NCBI GenBank assembly: GCA_963733945.1
Contig: CAVTFD010000033.1
Span: 1 to 64,000, forward strand
Length of the DNA stretch: 64,000 bases
Source of the DNA: AP-15 sp963733945
GTDB lineage: Bacteria; Pseudomonadota; Alphaproteobacteria; ATCC43930; CGMCC-115725
Reading direction: 5' to 3'
Shown here: positions 6,911-16,832 of the stretch, one piece after another
How the letters are laid out: each line of letters begins with the position of its first letter
How positions within the stretch are numbered: the first letter of the stretch is position 1
Made by a program: the position numbers and the translations under genes
The notes under the pieces: generated by a model
Databases searched by the model: none
Told to the model about the DNA's origin: nothing
The model's input: the letters and a program-made list of their open reading frames with translations, nothing else

Positions 6911-9676
6911 CTACCCGCTGTTGCGCAGCCCGGCAGCGATGCCGTTGATCGTCAGGTGGATGCCGGTGATGACGTCGTCATCGGTGTCGCCGGCACGATA
7001 TCGCTTCAGCAGTTCGATCTGCATGTGGTTGAGCGGATCGAGATAGGGGAAGCGGTTGCGGATCGAGCGCGCCAAGAGTGGATTGCTTTCGAGCAAACTC
7101 TGTTGGCAGATGATCGTCAGCAATGCATCGACCACACTCTGCCATTCGGCCCGCAATCGGGAAAAGACACGGTCGCGCAGTTCGGTGTCGGCGACCAGCT
7201 CGGCATAGCGCGAGGCAATCGCGATGTCGCTCTTGGCCAGCACCATGTCCATGTTGGACAGCAGCATCTGGAAGAACGGCCACTCACGGTACATCGCCTG
7301 CAACAAAACCATTCCATCGCTCGGCCGTGCGTCGAGCCAGGCTCTAACCGCGCTGCCGAACCCGTACCAGCCCGGGAGCATCAGCCGGCACTGCGCCCAA
7401 CTGAACACCCAGGGAATCGCGCGCAGATCCTCGATGCGCGTTGAAGCTCTGCGCGATGACGGGCGGCTGCCGATATTGAGATTGGCGATCTCGCCGATCA
7501 CGGTCGATTCGCGGAAGAAATCTTCAAAGCCGTCGGTTTCGTAGACGAGGTCGCGATAGGCGCGATAGGCCTCGGTGGAGAGATACTCCATCGCGGCCAG
7601 ATACTCGGGCAACGGCTCGGCCGTCTCCGGTTGCAGCAAGGTGGCTTCGAGCGTAGCCGCGGCGAGGGTCTCGAGATTGCGCCGGCCGAGTTCCGGATTC
7701 GAATATTTACTGGCGATGACTTCGCCCTGTTCGGTAATGCGAATGGCGCCCTGAACAGCGCCCGCAGGCTGGGCGAGGATCGCCTGATAGCTGGGTCCGC
7801 CGCCACGGCCGACCGAACCGCCACGTCCATGAAACAGGCGCAGGCCGACATCATGGCGCCGGAACACTTCGACGAGCGCCACCTCCGCTTTATACAATTC
7901 CCAGCCCGAGGTCAGGAAGCCGCCATCCTTGTTGCTGTCGGAGTAGCCGAGCATAACCTCCTGCAGGCGGCCGCGGCTTTCGAGCAGGCGCATGTATTCG
8001 GGCAGGCCTAACAGCTCATTCATTACCTCCCCGCAATTGCGCAGATCCTCGATAGTTTCAAATAATGGGACGATATTGACATCGAGCGCGCCCTCGCGCG
8101 GCCGCAGCAGGCCCGCTTCTTTCAACAATGTCGCGGTCTCCAGAATGTCGGAGACTCCGGTAGTTTTCGAAATCACATAATGCGGCACCGAAGCCGGCCC
8201 GTAGCGGCGGTGCGCCTCGGTGGTCACGCGCAGGATCGCTAGTTCACTCGCGGTCTCGTCGGAGTAGCAGAGATAGGGTGAGGCCAACGGGCGAGCTGTA
8301 CACAGCTCCGTCAGCAGCAACCGGATGCGCTCGGGTTCGGCAAGACCGCCGTAGTCGAGGCCCGGCTGTACGAGTCCCAGCATTTCGCCGACCGTACGCT
8401 CGTGCACATCCGAGTTCTGGCGCAAATCGAGCGCCGCGAGATGAAAGCCGAAGGCATCGACCGCCCGGCGTAGATGCCTTAGCCGACCCTTCGCCAGAGG
8501 CCCGGAGCCGTTGGCGAGGAGCGAGCGGTCGAGGATCGCGAGATCGGCGAGCAACTCGCTGCTGTCGGCGTAGGCCGGAGCGTCGCCGACGGCGTGTTGG
8601 GGAGCATCGAGATGATCGAGCACCCGCGCTGTCGCCGCCAGCCGCGCATAGATCCCGGTGATCGCGCGCCGGTACGGCTCGTCCTGCCGGTTGGCTGAGC
8701 GGTCAGGCGACCGCGCGGCGAGTTGTTCGAGTGCATCGGTAACGCCGATCAACCTGATGTCGAGCGACAGCTCGCCCCCGAGCAGATGCAGTTCGTCGAG
8801 ATAGTATTTGAGGGCGCGGCTGCTCTGCGCCCGCAGCGCCGCACGCAACACTTCCTCGGTCACAAACGGGTTGCCGTCGCGATCGCCGCCGATCCAGCTA
8901 CCGACGCGCAGGAATGAGGGCAGGCTGTCGGCGAGCGCGATGCCCTGGGCCGTCAGCTCCTCTTCGAGGTCGGCGTAAAATCGCGGCAATTCGGACAGGA
9001 AGGTATAATCGTAATAGGAGAGGCCGTTAGCCACCTCGTCGATCACGCGAAGGCGTGTTCGGCGCAACAGGCTTGTTTGCCATAAGGTCAGCACCGCGCG
9101 GCGCAATGCCCCTTCGTTGGCGGCGAACTCGGCCGCGGTCAGCGACAGCCGGTCGCGTTCGGCCAGGAGATCGGCGACTTCCATCTCGCGGTCGATCGTA
9201 CTCTTGCGCCGGACCTCGGTCGGATGCGCGGTTAACACCGGCACGACCATGGCATTGGCAAAGAAGGCGAGAAGGCGTTCGCGCGGGACACCGGCCTCGC
9301 CGGCGCGGGCGAGCGCGAGGGCCATGGTGCCTTCACGCGGCGCCGAGCTGCTCAAAGCATGGGCACGGGTGCGGCGGATATGGTGCTGGTCTTCCGCGAT
9401 ATTGGCGAGATGCGAGAAATAGCCGAAGGCGCGAATGATCTGAAGCGCTTCCCCCGGCGGCAGATTGTTCAGAGTCGTTTCCAGGTCGCGACGCGCGGAA
9501 ACATCTTCGTTCCGGCGGAAGCGGACCGAATTTTGGCGAATATATTCAACGGTTTCGAAAACTTGCTCGCCATTCTGCTCACGTACCGTGTCGCCCAGGA
9601 TCCTGCCGAGCAGCCTGATGTCGTCTCGCAGCGGCAGATCCTTGTCTTCGGCGTCGAATGCGTCGGGTAGCGACAT
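6911..9676 (-). CDS. ppc: Phosphoenolpyruvate carboxylase
   Basis: A 921-residue PEP carboxylase, full length for the family. It catalyses PEP + bicarbonate to oxaloacetate + phosphate, the anaplerotic feed of the TCA cycle. The N-terminal signature VLTAHPTEVRRKS carries the catalytic His151, and the second signature FHGRGGSVGRGGGPS, with the catalytic glycine-rich loop and Arg, is intact. The C-terminus ends IAAGLRNSG, as expected for the allosteric acidic-amino-acid site. A GAGGAGG ribosome site lies just upstream of the ATG at 9676. It is the last gene of the long minus-strand run. Confidence 0.97.
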   Translation of the reverse strand: MSLPDAFDAEDKDLPLRDDIRLLGRILGDTVREQNGEQVFETVEYIRQNSVRFRRNEDVSARRDLETTLNNLPPGEALQIIRAFGYFSHLANIAEDQHHIRRTRAHALSSSAPREGTMALALARAGEAGVPRERLLAFFANAMVVPVLTAHPTEVRRKSTIDREMEVADLLAERDRLSLTAAEFAANEGALRRAVLTLWQTSLLRRTRLRVIDEVANGLSYYDYTFLSELPRFYADLEEELTAQGIALADSLPSFLRVGSWIGGDRDGNPFVTEEVLRAALRAQSSRALKYYLDELHLLGGELSLDIRLIGVTDALEQLAARSPDRSANRQDEPYRRAITGIYARLAATARVLDHLDAPQHAVGDAPAYADSSELLADLAILDRSLLANGSGPLAKGRLRHLRRAVDAFGFHLAALDLRQNSDVHERTVGEMLGLVQPGLDYGGLAEPERIRLLLTELCTARPLASPYLCYSDETASELAILRVTTEAHRRYGPASVPHYVISKTTGVSDILETATLLKEAGLLRPREGALDVNIVPLFETIEDLRNCGEVMNELLGLPEYMRLLESRGRLQEVMLGYSDSNKDGGFLTSGWELYKAEVALVEVFRRHDVGLRLFHGRGGSVGRGGGPSYQAILAQPAGAVQGAIRITEQGEVIASKYSNPELGRRNLETLAAATLEATLLQPETAEPLPEYLAAMEYLSTEAYRAYRDLVYETDGFEDFFRESTVIGEIANLNIGSRPSSRRASTRIEDLRAIPWVFSWAQCRLMLPGWYGFGSAVRAWLDARPSDGMVLLQAMYREWPFFQMLLSNMDMVLAKSDIAIASRYAELVADTELRDRVFSRLRAEWQSVVDALLTIICQQSLLESNPLLARSIRNRFPYLDPLNHMQIELLKRYRAGDTDDDVITGIHLTINGIAAGLRNSG

Positions 9677-9902
9677 CGCCTCCTCTTTTCCATCGCGGGC
9701 TCGAGGGATGCCTGGTTATCCATGCAGAAACTGTGCCTCGCTGACACACGAGGGCCAGATTTACGGTCCTGGCGCGGTGCGCGCCCTGCCTCCGACCGTG
9801 TCACCTTGGAGATGCTACGGATTGCGCCGGCACAACCCAATAAGTCCGCAACCCACTACTTATCGCAGCGCAAGAATAAGTTCGGGCGGCACGCCGCAGG
9901 GG

Positions 9903-10070
9903 TTATTTGATCTTCGCCTCTTTGAACACGACGTGTTTGCGGACCACAGGGTCGAACTTCTTTAATTCCAATTTATTGGTCTTGGTCCGCGGATTTTTCT
10001 TTGTCACATAGTAAAAGCCGGTATCGGCGCTGCTCACGAGCTTGATCAGGACGGTGCTGGTCTTGGCCAT
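9903..10070 (-). CDS. rpmG: 50S ribosomal protein L33
   Basis: A 55-residue protein. It begins MAKTSTVLIKLVSSADTGF and ends VVFKEAKIK, matching bacterial L33 along its whole length, including LELKKFDPVVRKHV. It has no cysteines, so it is the zinc-independent form. The gene sits 15 bases upstream of nothing else on its strand; the S41 peptidase gene on the same strand ends at 10086. It was found by reading the minus strand directly, being short. Confidence 0.95.
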   Translation of the reverse strand: MAKTSTVLIKLVSSADTGFYYVTKKNPRTKTNKLELKKFDPVVRKHVVFKEAKIK

Positions 10071-10085
10071 GGCGGAACCCTAGGT

Positions 10086-11738
10086 TCAGGGATTATGTGG
10101 TCCGGAAGATAGCGATCCGTCAACTCCTGTCAAGGAGGGGTCGGCCGCGACCGGCGCCGTGCTGACAGGCCGCGCCGCCAAGTTCGGGGCCGCGCCGATG
10201 ACGTGCGCCGCTTGCCTGTAAAGGACGGGGTCTGCCAGCAGACGCTTAGCCACCGCGAGGTCGATTGCCCGGTCTCCGTCGCGGGGTGGACACGAGCGGC
10301 GCAATTGGCTCCAGCCGCTTTCGTCGAGCGAAGCGCGCGGCTCGGCGCTCAGTGGCGAGACTGCCGACATTCCGACTGCACGCTGCAATGCGATCTGAAC
10401 CGATTGGTCATCGTTGCCGAGATCGCTGGTGCATACGGTTGGCACCACTCCGCGCGCGTTCAACAAATAACCGGCGGGAGCGACCAATTGAGCCCAGGTC
10501 ACGGTCAGCTCGCCGTTATTGGGCAGTCGCAGGACGGTTTGCACCGTGCCCTTGCCGTAGGAGGCGGTGCCGACGACGACCGCCCGTCCGGAATCTTGGA
10601 GCGCCGCCGCGACGATTTCGGAGGCCGAGGCGGATCCGCCATTAACCAGAACGACGATCGGTATCCGCGGCGCGATGCTATCGCCTGAAGCCTCGAAAAA
10701 CTGGCGGCTCGCGGGGTTGCGCCCGATGGTCGCCACGATTGGACCCTTGGCGATGAACACGTCGGAGAGGCTTACCGCCTGGTCGAGCAGCCCGCCGGTA
10801 TCGCCGCGCAGATCGAGGACGATACCGAGCAGCTGCGGCCCCATTTCGTGCTTTACCGCGTCGAGATCCTCGACCAGCTGCTGCGTCGTGTTCTGGTTGA
10901 AGCTGGATATGTGAAAGATGGCGACACCGTTATCGCGCGACAGCGTCACGGTGGGCTCGACCATCAGTGTACGCTGAAGCCGGTAATAACGGCTTCCGGC
11001 CGTGCCCGGGCGATCGATGCCAACCTCCACGGTGCTTAATACCGTGCCGCGAAGCAAGTGGATCACCTCGCTCCGTGAGCGACCGGCAGTCGGCTGACCG
11101 TTGATCGCTGTGATCGTGTCGCCGGCACGGATGCCGGCCAGATCGGCGGGTCCACCCGGCACGACCTGGACGATCCGGAACCGGTCGGGAGCCGGATCGA
11201 GAGTTACGCCGATTCCGCCGAAGCCATCCCGGGCAGCGCGGTTGTCGCGGGCGGCCTCGGGCGAGGCATAGCGGGAAAAGCGATCGAGCAAGTAGGTAAT
11301 CCCGTAGAACAGGGTCTCGTCGATCGTGTCCTCCGACACCGCCGCCACGATCGGGGACGTTTTCTTGGCATCGGCAACCAAATGGCCCAGCCATCCGCCC
11401 CAAAGATGCGGGTCATCGCCGGACGGGCTCGGATAGGTAGCGATTTCGCGTCCGCCGTAATCGAGCGCAATCTCAGTACTGTCCTGGGGCCCGGGCGTCT
11501 CCAGCACCGCGAATTTGGGGTCGAGCTGGGAGAGGCGGGCCGCGGCGGCGAGCGAGAGCTTGCGGCTTGAAACCGGCACAATGTAGAGCTCGGCGATTTG
11601 ATCGAGGCCTCGCCCGAACAACCGTCCAGTCGGATCGGCCGGCAACGGCTGGAGCTCCGAGCACGCAGTAAGCAGGACGACGAGGACGAAGAGGCCCGCC
11701 GGTGCAAGCCCAGCGGCTTGACGCAACGACATCGGCAT
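10086..11738 (-). CDS. S41-family peptidase lipoprotein
   Basis: A 550-residue carboxy-terminal-processing-type peptidase. A lipoprotein signal with lipobox LTAC places the acylated Cys at residue 26, so it is probably anchored in an envelope membrane facing the periplasm. A PDZ domain spans about 170-250 (GFGGIGV, GIRAGDTITAING). The S41 catalytic domain follows, with the Ser segment NGGSASASE at 366-374 and Lys396 in SYGKGTVQ. A variable tail of about 110 residues follows. A second S41 protein is encoded at 36125-37486. It is followed by rpmG. Confidence 0.88.
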   Translation of the reverse strand: MPMSLRQAAGLAPAGLFVLVVLLTACSELQPLPADPTGRLFGRGLDQIAELYIVPVSSRKLSLAAAARLSQLDPKFAVLETPGPQDSTEIALDYGGREIATYPSPSGDDPHLWGGWLGHLVADAKKTSPIVAAVSEDTIDETLFYGITYLLDRFSRYASPEAARDNRAARDGFGGIGVTLDPAPDRFRIVQVVPGGPADLAGIRAGDTITAINGQPTAGRSRSEVIHLLRGTVLSTVEVGIDRPGTAGSRYYRLQRTLMVEPTVTLSRDNGVAIFHISSFNQNTTQQLVEDLDAVKHEMGPQLLGIVLDLRGDTGGLLDQAVSLSDVFIAKGPIVATIGRNPASRQFFEASGDSIAPRIPIVVLVNGGSASASEIVAAALQDSGRAVVVGTASYGKGTVQTVLRLPNNGELTVTWAQLVAPAGYLLNARGVVPTVCTSDLGNDDQSVQIALQRAVGMSAVSPLSAEPRASLDESGWSQLRRSCPPRDGDRAIDLAVAKRLLADPVLYRQAAHVIGAAPNLAARPVSTAPVAADPSLTGVDGSLSSGPHNP

Positions 11739-11843
11739 CGAGGAACCCCCGAAATCCTCGCGGCAACCCGCCCGATGATCCGCCAGCCTCGGCCTAAATC
11801 CCCGTTGCTGGGGCGCTCATGCTAGATTGGTGCGGGTCCGCAA

Positions 11844-14081
11844 TCAACCGCGCCGGCCGGTGCGACCGCGGCGCGCGGCCGCTCTCTCGTCCTTGATCCG
11901 AAACAGCAAGCGACCGCCGATCGCATCCGCCTCGACAAGCCGCACTATGGCCGCATCACCCAGCCGGAAGATCCGCCCGTAACGCCGGCCGACGAGCCGC
12001 GGTACCTTTTCGCTGCGGTCGTAATAATCGCTCGGCAAGGTCGATATCGGCACGAGCCCAGTGGCGCCGCTCTCGGCCAGGGTGACGAACAGCCCAAACT
12101 CGGCGACACCGCTGATGCGGGCGGAGAAGAGGCCCCCGATCGCGTCGGCGACGAGGATCGTGCGATAGCGCTCGATTGCGGAGCGTTCGGCCGCAGCGGC
12201 ACGGCGCTCTGTCATCGAAATATGCTCGCCGACGACCGCCATCCGGTCGTGGCCGATATCTAAAGGCAGCGCGCCGGCGCCGAAATCGTTTCCCGCCGCG
12301 TTGGCGCCGGCGATCAATGCGCGATGGACGAGAAGATCGGCATAGCGGCGGATCGGCGAGGTGAAATGAGCATAGCGCCGCAGCCCCAGACCGAAATGTC
12401 CGATATTGTCCGGGCTGTAGGCAGCCTGCGCCTGGCAACGCAGCACGAGATCATTGACCAGCGTCGCCACCGGGGTCTCCTCCGCCCGGCGCAACAGCCG
12501 GTTGAACAACTCGGGCCTTGGCGCCTGGCCCTTGGCAAAGGCGAGGCCGGGAATGCCGAGTTCGTCGAGAAAGTCGCGCAATACCGCGACCTTTGCCGGA
12601 TCGGGCGCATCGTGGATCCGGTACATGCAAGGTTGCCGCCGCGCCTCGAGTTCTTCCGCGGCGGCGACATTGGCGAGGATCATGAATTCCTCGATCAGCC
12701 GATGGCTGTCGAGCCGCAAGGCCGGAACGACCGCGACCGGACGCCTCTCGGCATCGAGTACGATCCGATCCTCGCGTATGTCGAGCTCGATGGCGCCACG
12801 CGCGGCACGGGCCCGGGCGAGAGCGTCGAAGGCGCCATAAAGTGCAGCCATCGCCTCGGGCGAGACGGTCGAGGGCAAATCCCCGCGCCCGTCCCGGGCC
12901 GCCTGGATCTCCTCATAGGTGAGGCGTGCGACCGAGCGCATGACTCCGCGCAGGAAGCGGTGGCGGCGCTTGCGACCGGCAACGTCGATCCGCAGATCAA
13001 CGGCGAGGCAGGCGCGATCGACGCCGGGCTTCAAGGAGCACAGCTCGTTCGATAGCGCTTCGGGCAACATCGGGACGGCCCGATCGGGAAAGTACACCGA
13101 ATTGCCGCGCCGCTCGGCCTCGCGATCCAGCGCGCTGCCCGGACGGACATACCAGGCGACGTCGGCGATGGCGACGACAAGGTGCCAGCCGCCGGGGTTT
13201 GCCGGGTCGGAATCGGGTTCAGCCCACACAGCGTCATCAAAATCGCGGGCATCGCTACCGTCGATCGTGAGCAGCGGCAGGTCCCGCAGGTCGGTACGCC
13301 CGACCGGGTTTACCGGCGGCGAGGATTCGGCCTCGACGATTACTGCATCAGGAAACTCGGTCGGAATGTCGAACGACGCGATCGCCAAAAGGCTGATCGC
13401 ACCGGGATCCGAAGGCGCGCCCAGCCGCTCGACGACGCGGGCCCGCGGCAACCCCAATCGGCGGACCGCAAGTTCCCCGGCGACGACGAGCTCGCCGTCA
13501 TCGGCTCCTCCGGTATCGCGCTCAGCGACCCGATATTCAGTTTTGTTGCGGCGGTCGGCTGGCACCACTCGCCCGCCCTCGCGGTCTCTCTGAAAGACGC
13601 CGACGATCCGTTCGCCACCGGAATCGAGCCGGCGCATGACCCGCGCCTCGATCTCGCCGGTTTCGAGCAAAACCAGCCGCGCCGCTGCGCGGCCGCCGAC
13701 CGGGATCGCCTCACCGCCCTCCTCCGCAAGCCTAACGACGGGTGCCGGATCGGGTCCTGGCCAGGCCACGGGTCGGGCTAGCGGAACGCCGTCCTCGTCG
13801 GTGCCGAACCGTTCGACGACGGTGACCTCCGGGATTGGCGGACCTCCGACCAGACGGCGGTTGGCGGCACGGGTCACCGATCCTGACCGCTCGATCTGGC
13901 GCAACATGTCGCGCAGCGCCGGCCGGTCGGTGGGAGCGACGTCGAATGCGCGCGCAATCTCGCGTTTGCCGACCGCCGACGGACTCTCGCGGATGAACAC
14001 AACCACCTCCCGCACCGACGGCAACGCCCCGAGGTTACGCTGTTGCCCCGGCTTGGAAGTCGTCGACGGGGGTCGCGGCAT
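11844..14081 (-). CDS. rnr: Ribonuclease R
   Basis: A 745-residue RNB-family 3'-5' exoribonuclease. Domain order is an N-terminal helix-turn-helix-like segment (SVREVVVFIRESP), cold-shock domains, the RNB catalytic domain with the acidic cluster in DGSDARDFDDAVWAE, the HFTSPIRRYADLLVH segment, and a C-terminal S1 domain ending in a basic tail. It degrades structured RNA and takes part in rRNA and tmRNA quality control. The ATG at 14081 directly abuts the stop codon of topA, so the two genes are one transcription unit. Confidence 0.95.
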   Translation of the reverse strand: MPRPPSTTSKPGQQRNLGALPSVREVVVFIRESPSAVGKREIARAFDVAPTDRPALRDMLRQIERSGSVTRAANRRLVGGPPIPEVTVVERFGTDEDGVPLARPVAWPGPDPAPVVRLAEEGGEAIPVGGRAAARLVLLETGEIEARVMRRLDSGGERIVGVFQRDREGGRVVPADRRNKTEYRVAERDTGGADDGELVVAGELAVRRLGLPRARVVERLGAPSDPGAISLLAIASFDIPTEFPDAVIVEAESSPPVNPVGRTDLRDLPLLTIDGSDARDFDDAVWAEPDSDPANPGGWHLVVAIADVAWYVRPGSALDREAERRGNSVYFPDRAVPMLPEALSNELCSLKPGVDRACLAVDLRIDVAGRKRRHRFLRGVMRSVARLTYEEIQAARDGRGDLPSTVSPEAMAALYGAFDALARARAARGAIELDIREDRIVLDAERRPVAVVPALRLDSHRLIEEFMILANVAAAEELEARRQPCMYRIHDAPDPAKVAVLRDFLDELGIPGLAFAKGQAPRPELFNRLLRRAEETPVATLVNDLVLRCQAQAAYSPDNIGHFGLGLRRYAHFTSPIRRYADLLVHRALIAGANAAGNDFGAGALPLDIGHDRMAVVGEHISMTERRAAAAERSAIERYRTILVADAIGGLFSARISGVAEFGLFVTLAESGATGLVPISTLPSDYYDRSEKVPRLVGRRYGRIFRLGDAAIVRLVEADAIGGRLLFRIKDERAAARRGRTGRRG

Positions 14082-16769
14082 CTAGCGCGGCTGCGCACCT
14101 GAGCGCGAACGCGGTTTCTTGGCAGCTCTGGGGCTGGCGGCCTTGTTTTTGGCTGCAACCGTTCGCGGTGAAGCAGCGCCCCGTTGTGATGCGGCAGCCC
14201 GCTTCGTTGCTTTTGGCGGTGGGGCCCTGGTCGCGGCCGGCTTGCTCGTCTTGCGTTGGCGCGACTTGCCTTTATCACGTCGCTCGGCAAGCAGTCGTAT
14301 CGCCTCATCGAGCGCGAAAATCTCCGGATCCGCAGTTTTCGGTAACGTCGCGAAGACTCCGTCATGGCTGACATAGGGGCCGTAGCGCCCTTGATAGAGC
14401 GCCACGACGCCGCCACCGGGATGCGGTCCAAGCTCGCGCAGCGGCTGTGGCGCATTGCGCCGCCGCTCAGCCGCCGGTTCGGCCAACAGGACGACCGCGC
14501 GATTGGCTCCGATCGTCAACACGTCGTCATCCGCCGCCAGAGATTTGAAGGTCGTACCATGCTTTATGTAGGGGCCGAACCGCCCGATCCCCGCCGTGAT
14601 CACTTGGCCGGTCTCGGGATGGCGGCCGAGCTCGCGCGGCAGCGCCAAGAGACGCAGTGCGGTGTCGAGATCGACATCGGCCGGTTTGAGCGGACGCGGC
14701 AGGGCGACCCGCTTGGGTTTCGTATCCCCGTCGCCGACGCCGAGCTGGATGTAATGACCGAAGGGACCTTTCTTCAACGTCACCTCTGACCCGATCGCCG
14801 GGTCGGTCCCGAGTTCGACGTCAGCGGCGTCGTTTTCGGCCCCATCCTCGATCGCGAGCGGGCGGGTATAGCGGCAGTTCGGATAGTTCGCGCAGCCGAT
14901 AAAGGCGCCGAACTTGCCGAGCTTGAGGCTGAGCCTGCCGGCGCCGCAGACCGGGCACAGGCGCGGATCGCGTCCCGCGTCGTCGATCGGAAAGAAATGC
15001 CGCCCGAGATCGGCATCGAGTGCGGTCAGAACTTGGCTGATCGTCAATTCCTTGGTGCCGTCGACCGCGGTCGAAAAATCCCGCCAGAAATTGCGCAGCA
15101 GTTCTTTCCAATCGACCCGCCCGCCGGAGACCTCATCGAGCTGGTTCTCCAGATCGGCAGTGAAATTGTATTCTACATAGCGCTCGAAAAAGTTGGTCAG
15201 AAAGGCGGTGACGAGCCGTCCCCGGTCCTCCGGCAGAAATCGCCGCTTTTCGAGCCGGACATAAGCCCGGTCCTGCAGGACCTGCAGGATCGAGGCATAG
15301 GTCGAGGGGCGGCCGATGCCGAGTTCCTCGAGCTTTTTGACCAGGCTCGCCTCGGTGTAACGCGGCGGCGGTTGAGTGAAGTGTTGGATCGGCACGACCT
15401 CGCCGCGACCTAGACGCTCGCTCTTGTGCATTTGCGGCAGCCTGGCGCTTTCGCCCTCCTCTTCTGCGCTGTCGTCGCGATCCTCCTGGTAGAGCGTGAG
15501 AAACCCGTCGAACAGCACGACCGAGCCAGTCGCCCGCAGACGCAGCCGCCCGCTCGAATCGGCGATGTCGACAGTGACCTGTTCGAGCAGCGCCGAAGCC
15601 ATTTGGCTCGCCAATGTCCGCTTCCAGATCAGTTCGTAGAGCCGGCGCTGGTCGCGGTCGAGGTAAGCCGCAACATCGGCAGGCCTGCGGCCAAGATCGG
15701 TCGGACGGATCGCCTCGTGCGCCTCCTGCGCATTCTTGGCTTGGCTGCGATAAATCCGCGGCGCGTCGGGCACGTATTTCGCCCCGAATTCATTGCCGAT
15801 CAGCTGACGAGCGGCGGCGATGGCCTCGCCGGAGATGGCGACGCCATCGGTGCGCATATAGGTGATCAGCCCGACCGTCTCGCCGCCGAGATCGACCCCC
15901 TCGTAAAGCCGTTGGGCGATCTGCATCGTGCGGCTGGCCGACAGGCCGAGCTTGCGAGAAGCCTCCTGTTGCAGGGTCGAGGTCGTAAACGGGGGGAACG
16001 GGTTGCGACGGACCTGCCGGCTCTCGATCTCGGCGACCGCAAAACTCGGCGCCTGTAAGATCGCGGCGGCGGCGGCGCGCGCTTTTTCTTCGGTGTCGAG
16101 ATCGAAGCGCTCGAGGCGCCTACCGTCGAGATGGGTCAGGCGCGCGGTGAAGCTCTGTCCCGCTTCGGTCGTGAAGGTGACCTCGACCGTCCAATATTCG
16201 CGCGACTTGAACGCTTCAATCTCGGCTTCGCGTTCGCAAATCAAGCGCAGTGCGACGGATTGAACGCGGCCGGCCGAGCGGCTGCCCGGCAGCTTGCGCC
16301 AAAGCACCGGAGACAGGGTAAAGCCTACGAGATAGTCGAGCGCGCGGCGGGCCAAATAGGCGTCGACCAGCTCGCGGTCGATCTCGCGCGGACGCCGGAA
16401 TGCTTCGACGACGGCGTTCTTGGTCACCTCGTTGAAGACGACGCGCTTGACGTCGACGTCCTTCAGCGCCCGCCGCGATTTGAGCACCTCCTGGACGTGC
16501 CACGAGATCGCCTCACCCTCACGGTCGGGATCGGTGGCGAGGAACAGGCCGTCGGCGCCCCGCATCGCCTGAACGATATTCTTCATGTGCTTTTCGGATT
16601 TGCCGTCGACCTCCCACGACATGGCGAAATCCGCGTCGGGCAAAACCGAGCCGTCTTTGGCCGGAAGGTCGCGCACATGGCCGTAACTGGCGACGACCCT
16701 GTAGTCGTTTCCGAGATATTTGTTGATGGTTTTCGCCTTTGCCGGCAATTCGACGACGACGACTTTCAT
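14082..16769 (-). CDS. topA: DNA topoisomerase I
   Basis: 895 residues from the ATG at 16769, chosen because the Toprim domain starts there; the longer ORF start at 16808 adds 13 unconserved residues. Toprim residues include Glu7 and DPDREGE near 80-86, and the catalytic tyrosine is Tyr304 in LITYMRTD. One C4 zinc finger (CPVC...CANYPNC) is followed by several topoisomerase C-terminal repeats (GPFGHYIQLG, GRFGPYIKHG, GRYGPYVSHDG) and a Lys/Ala-rich tail. It relaxes negative supercoils. An oddity is the first motif, which reads VVVVELPAKAKT where the family almost always has VVVVESPAKAKT. Confidence 0.96.
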   Translation of the reverse strand: MKVVVVELPAKAKTINKYLGNDYRVVASYGHVRDLPAKDGSVLPDADFAMSWEVDGKSEKHMKNIVQAMRGADGLFLATDPDREGEAISWHVQEVLKSRRALKDVDVKRVVFNEVTKNAVVEAFRRPREIDRELVDAYLARRALDYLVGFTLSPVLWRKLPGSRSAGRVQSVALRLICEREAEIEAFKSREYWTVEVTFTTEAGQSFTARLTHLDGRRLERFDLDTEEKARAAAAAILQAPSFAVAEIESRQVRRNPFPPFTTSTLQQEASRKLGLSASRTMQIAQRLYEGVDLGGETVGLITYMRTDGVAISGEAIAAARQLIGNEFGAKYVPDAPRIYRSQAKNAQEAHEAIRPTDLGRRPADVAAYLDRDQRRLYELIWKRTLASQMASALLEQVTVDIADSSGRLRLRATGSVVLFDGFLTLYQEDRDDSAEEEGESARLPQMHKSERLGRGEVVPIQHFTQPPPRYTEASLVKKLEELGIGRPSTYASILQVLQDRAYVRLEKRRFLPEDRGRLVTAFLTNFFERYVEYNFTADLENQLDEVSGGRVDWKELLRNFWRDFSTAVDGTKELTISQVLTALDADLGRHFFPIDDAGRDPRLCPVCGAGRLSLKLGKFGAFIGCANYPNCRYTRPLAIEDGAENDAADVELGTDPAIGSEVTLKKGPFGHYIQLGVGDGDTKPKRVALPRPLKPADVDLDTALRLLALPRELGRHPETGQVITAGIGRFGPYIKHGTTFKSLAADDDVLTIGANRAVVLLAEPAAERRRNAPQPLRELGPHPGGGVVALYQGRYGPYVSHDGVFATLPKTADPEIFALDEAIRLLAERRDKGKSRQRKTSKPAATRAPPPKATKRAAASQRGAASPRTVAAKNKAASPRAAKKPRSRSGAQPR

Positions 16770-16832
16770 GAGCCTGTTCGGTGTTGATCGCGCGGCTGTG
16801 GTCCTCACATCGTCAAGTGGTCAAGGCGATAC

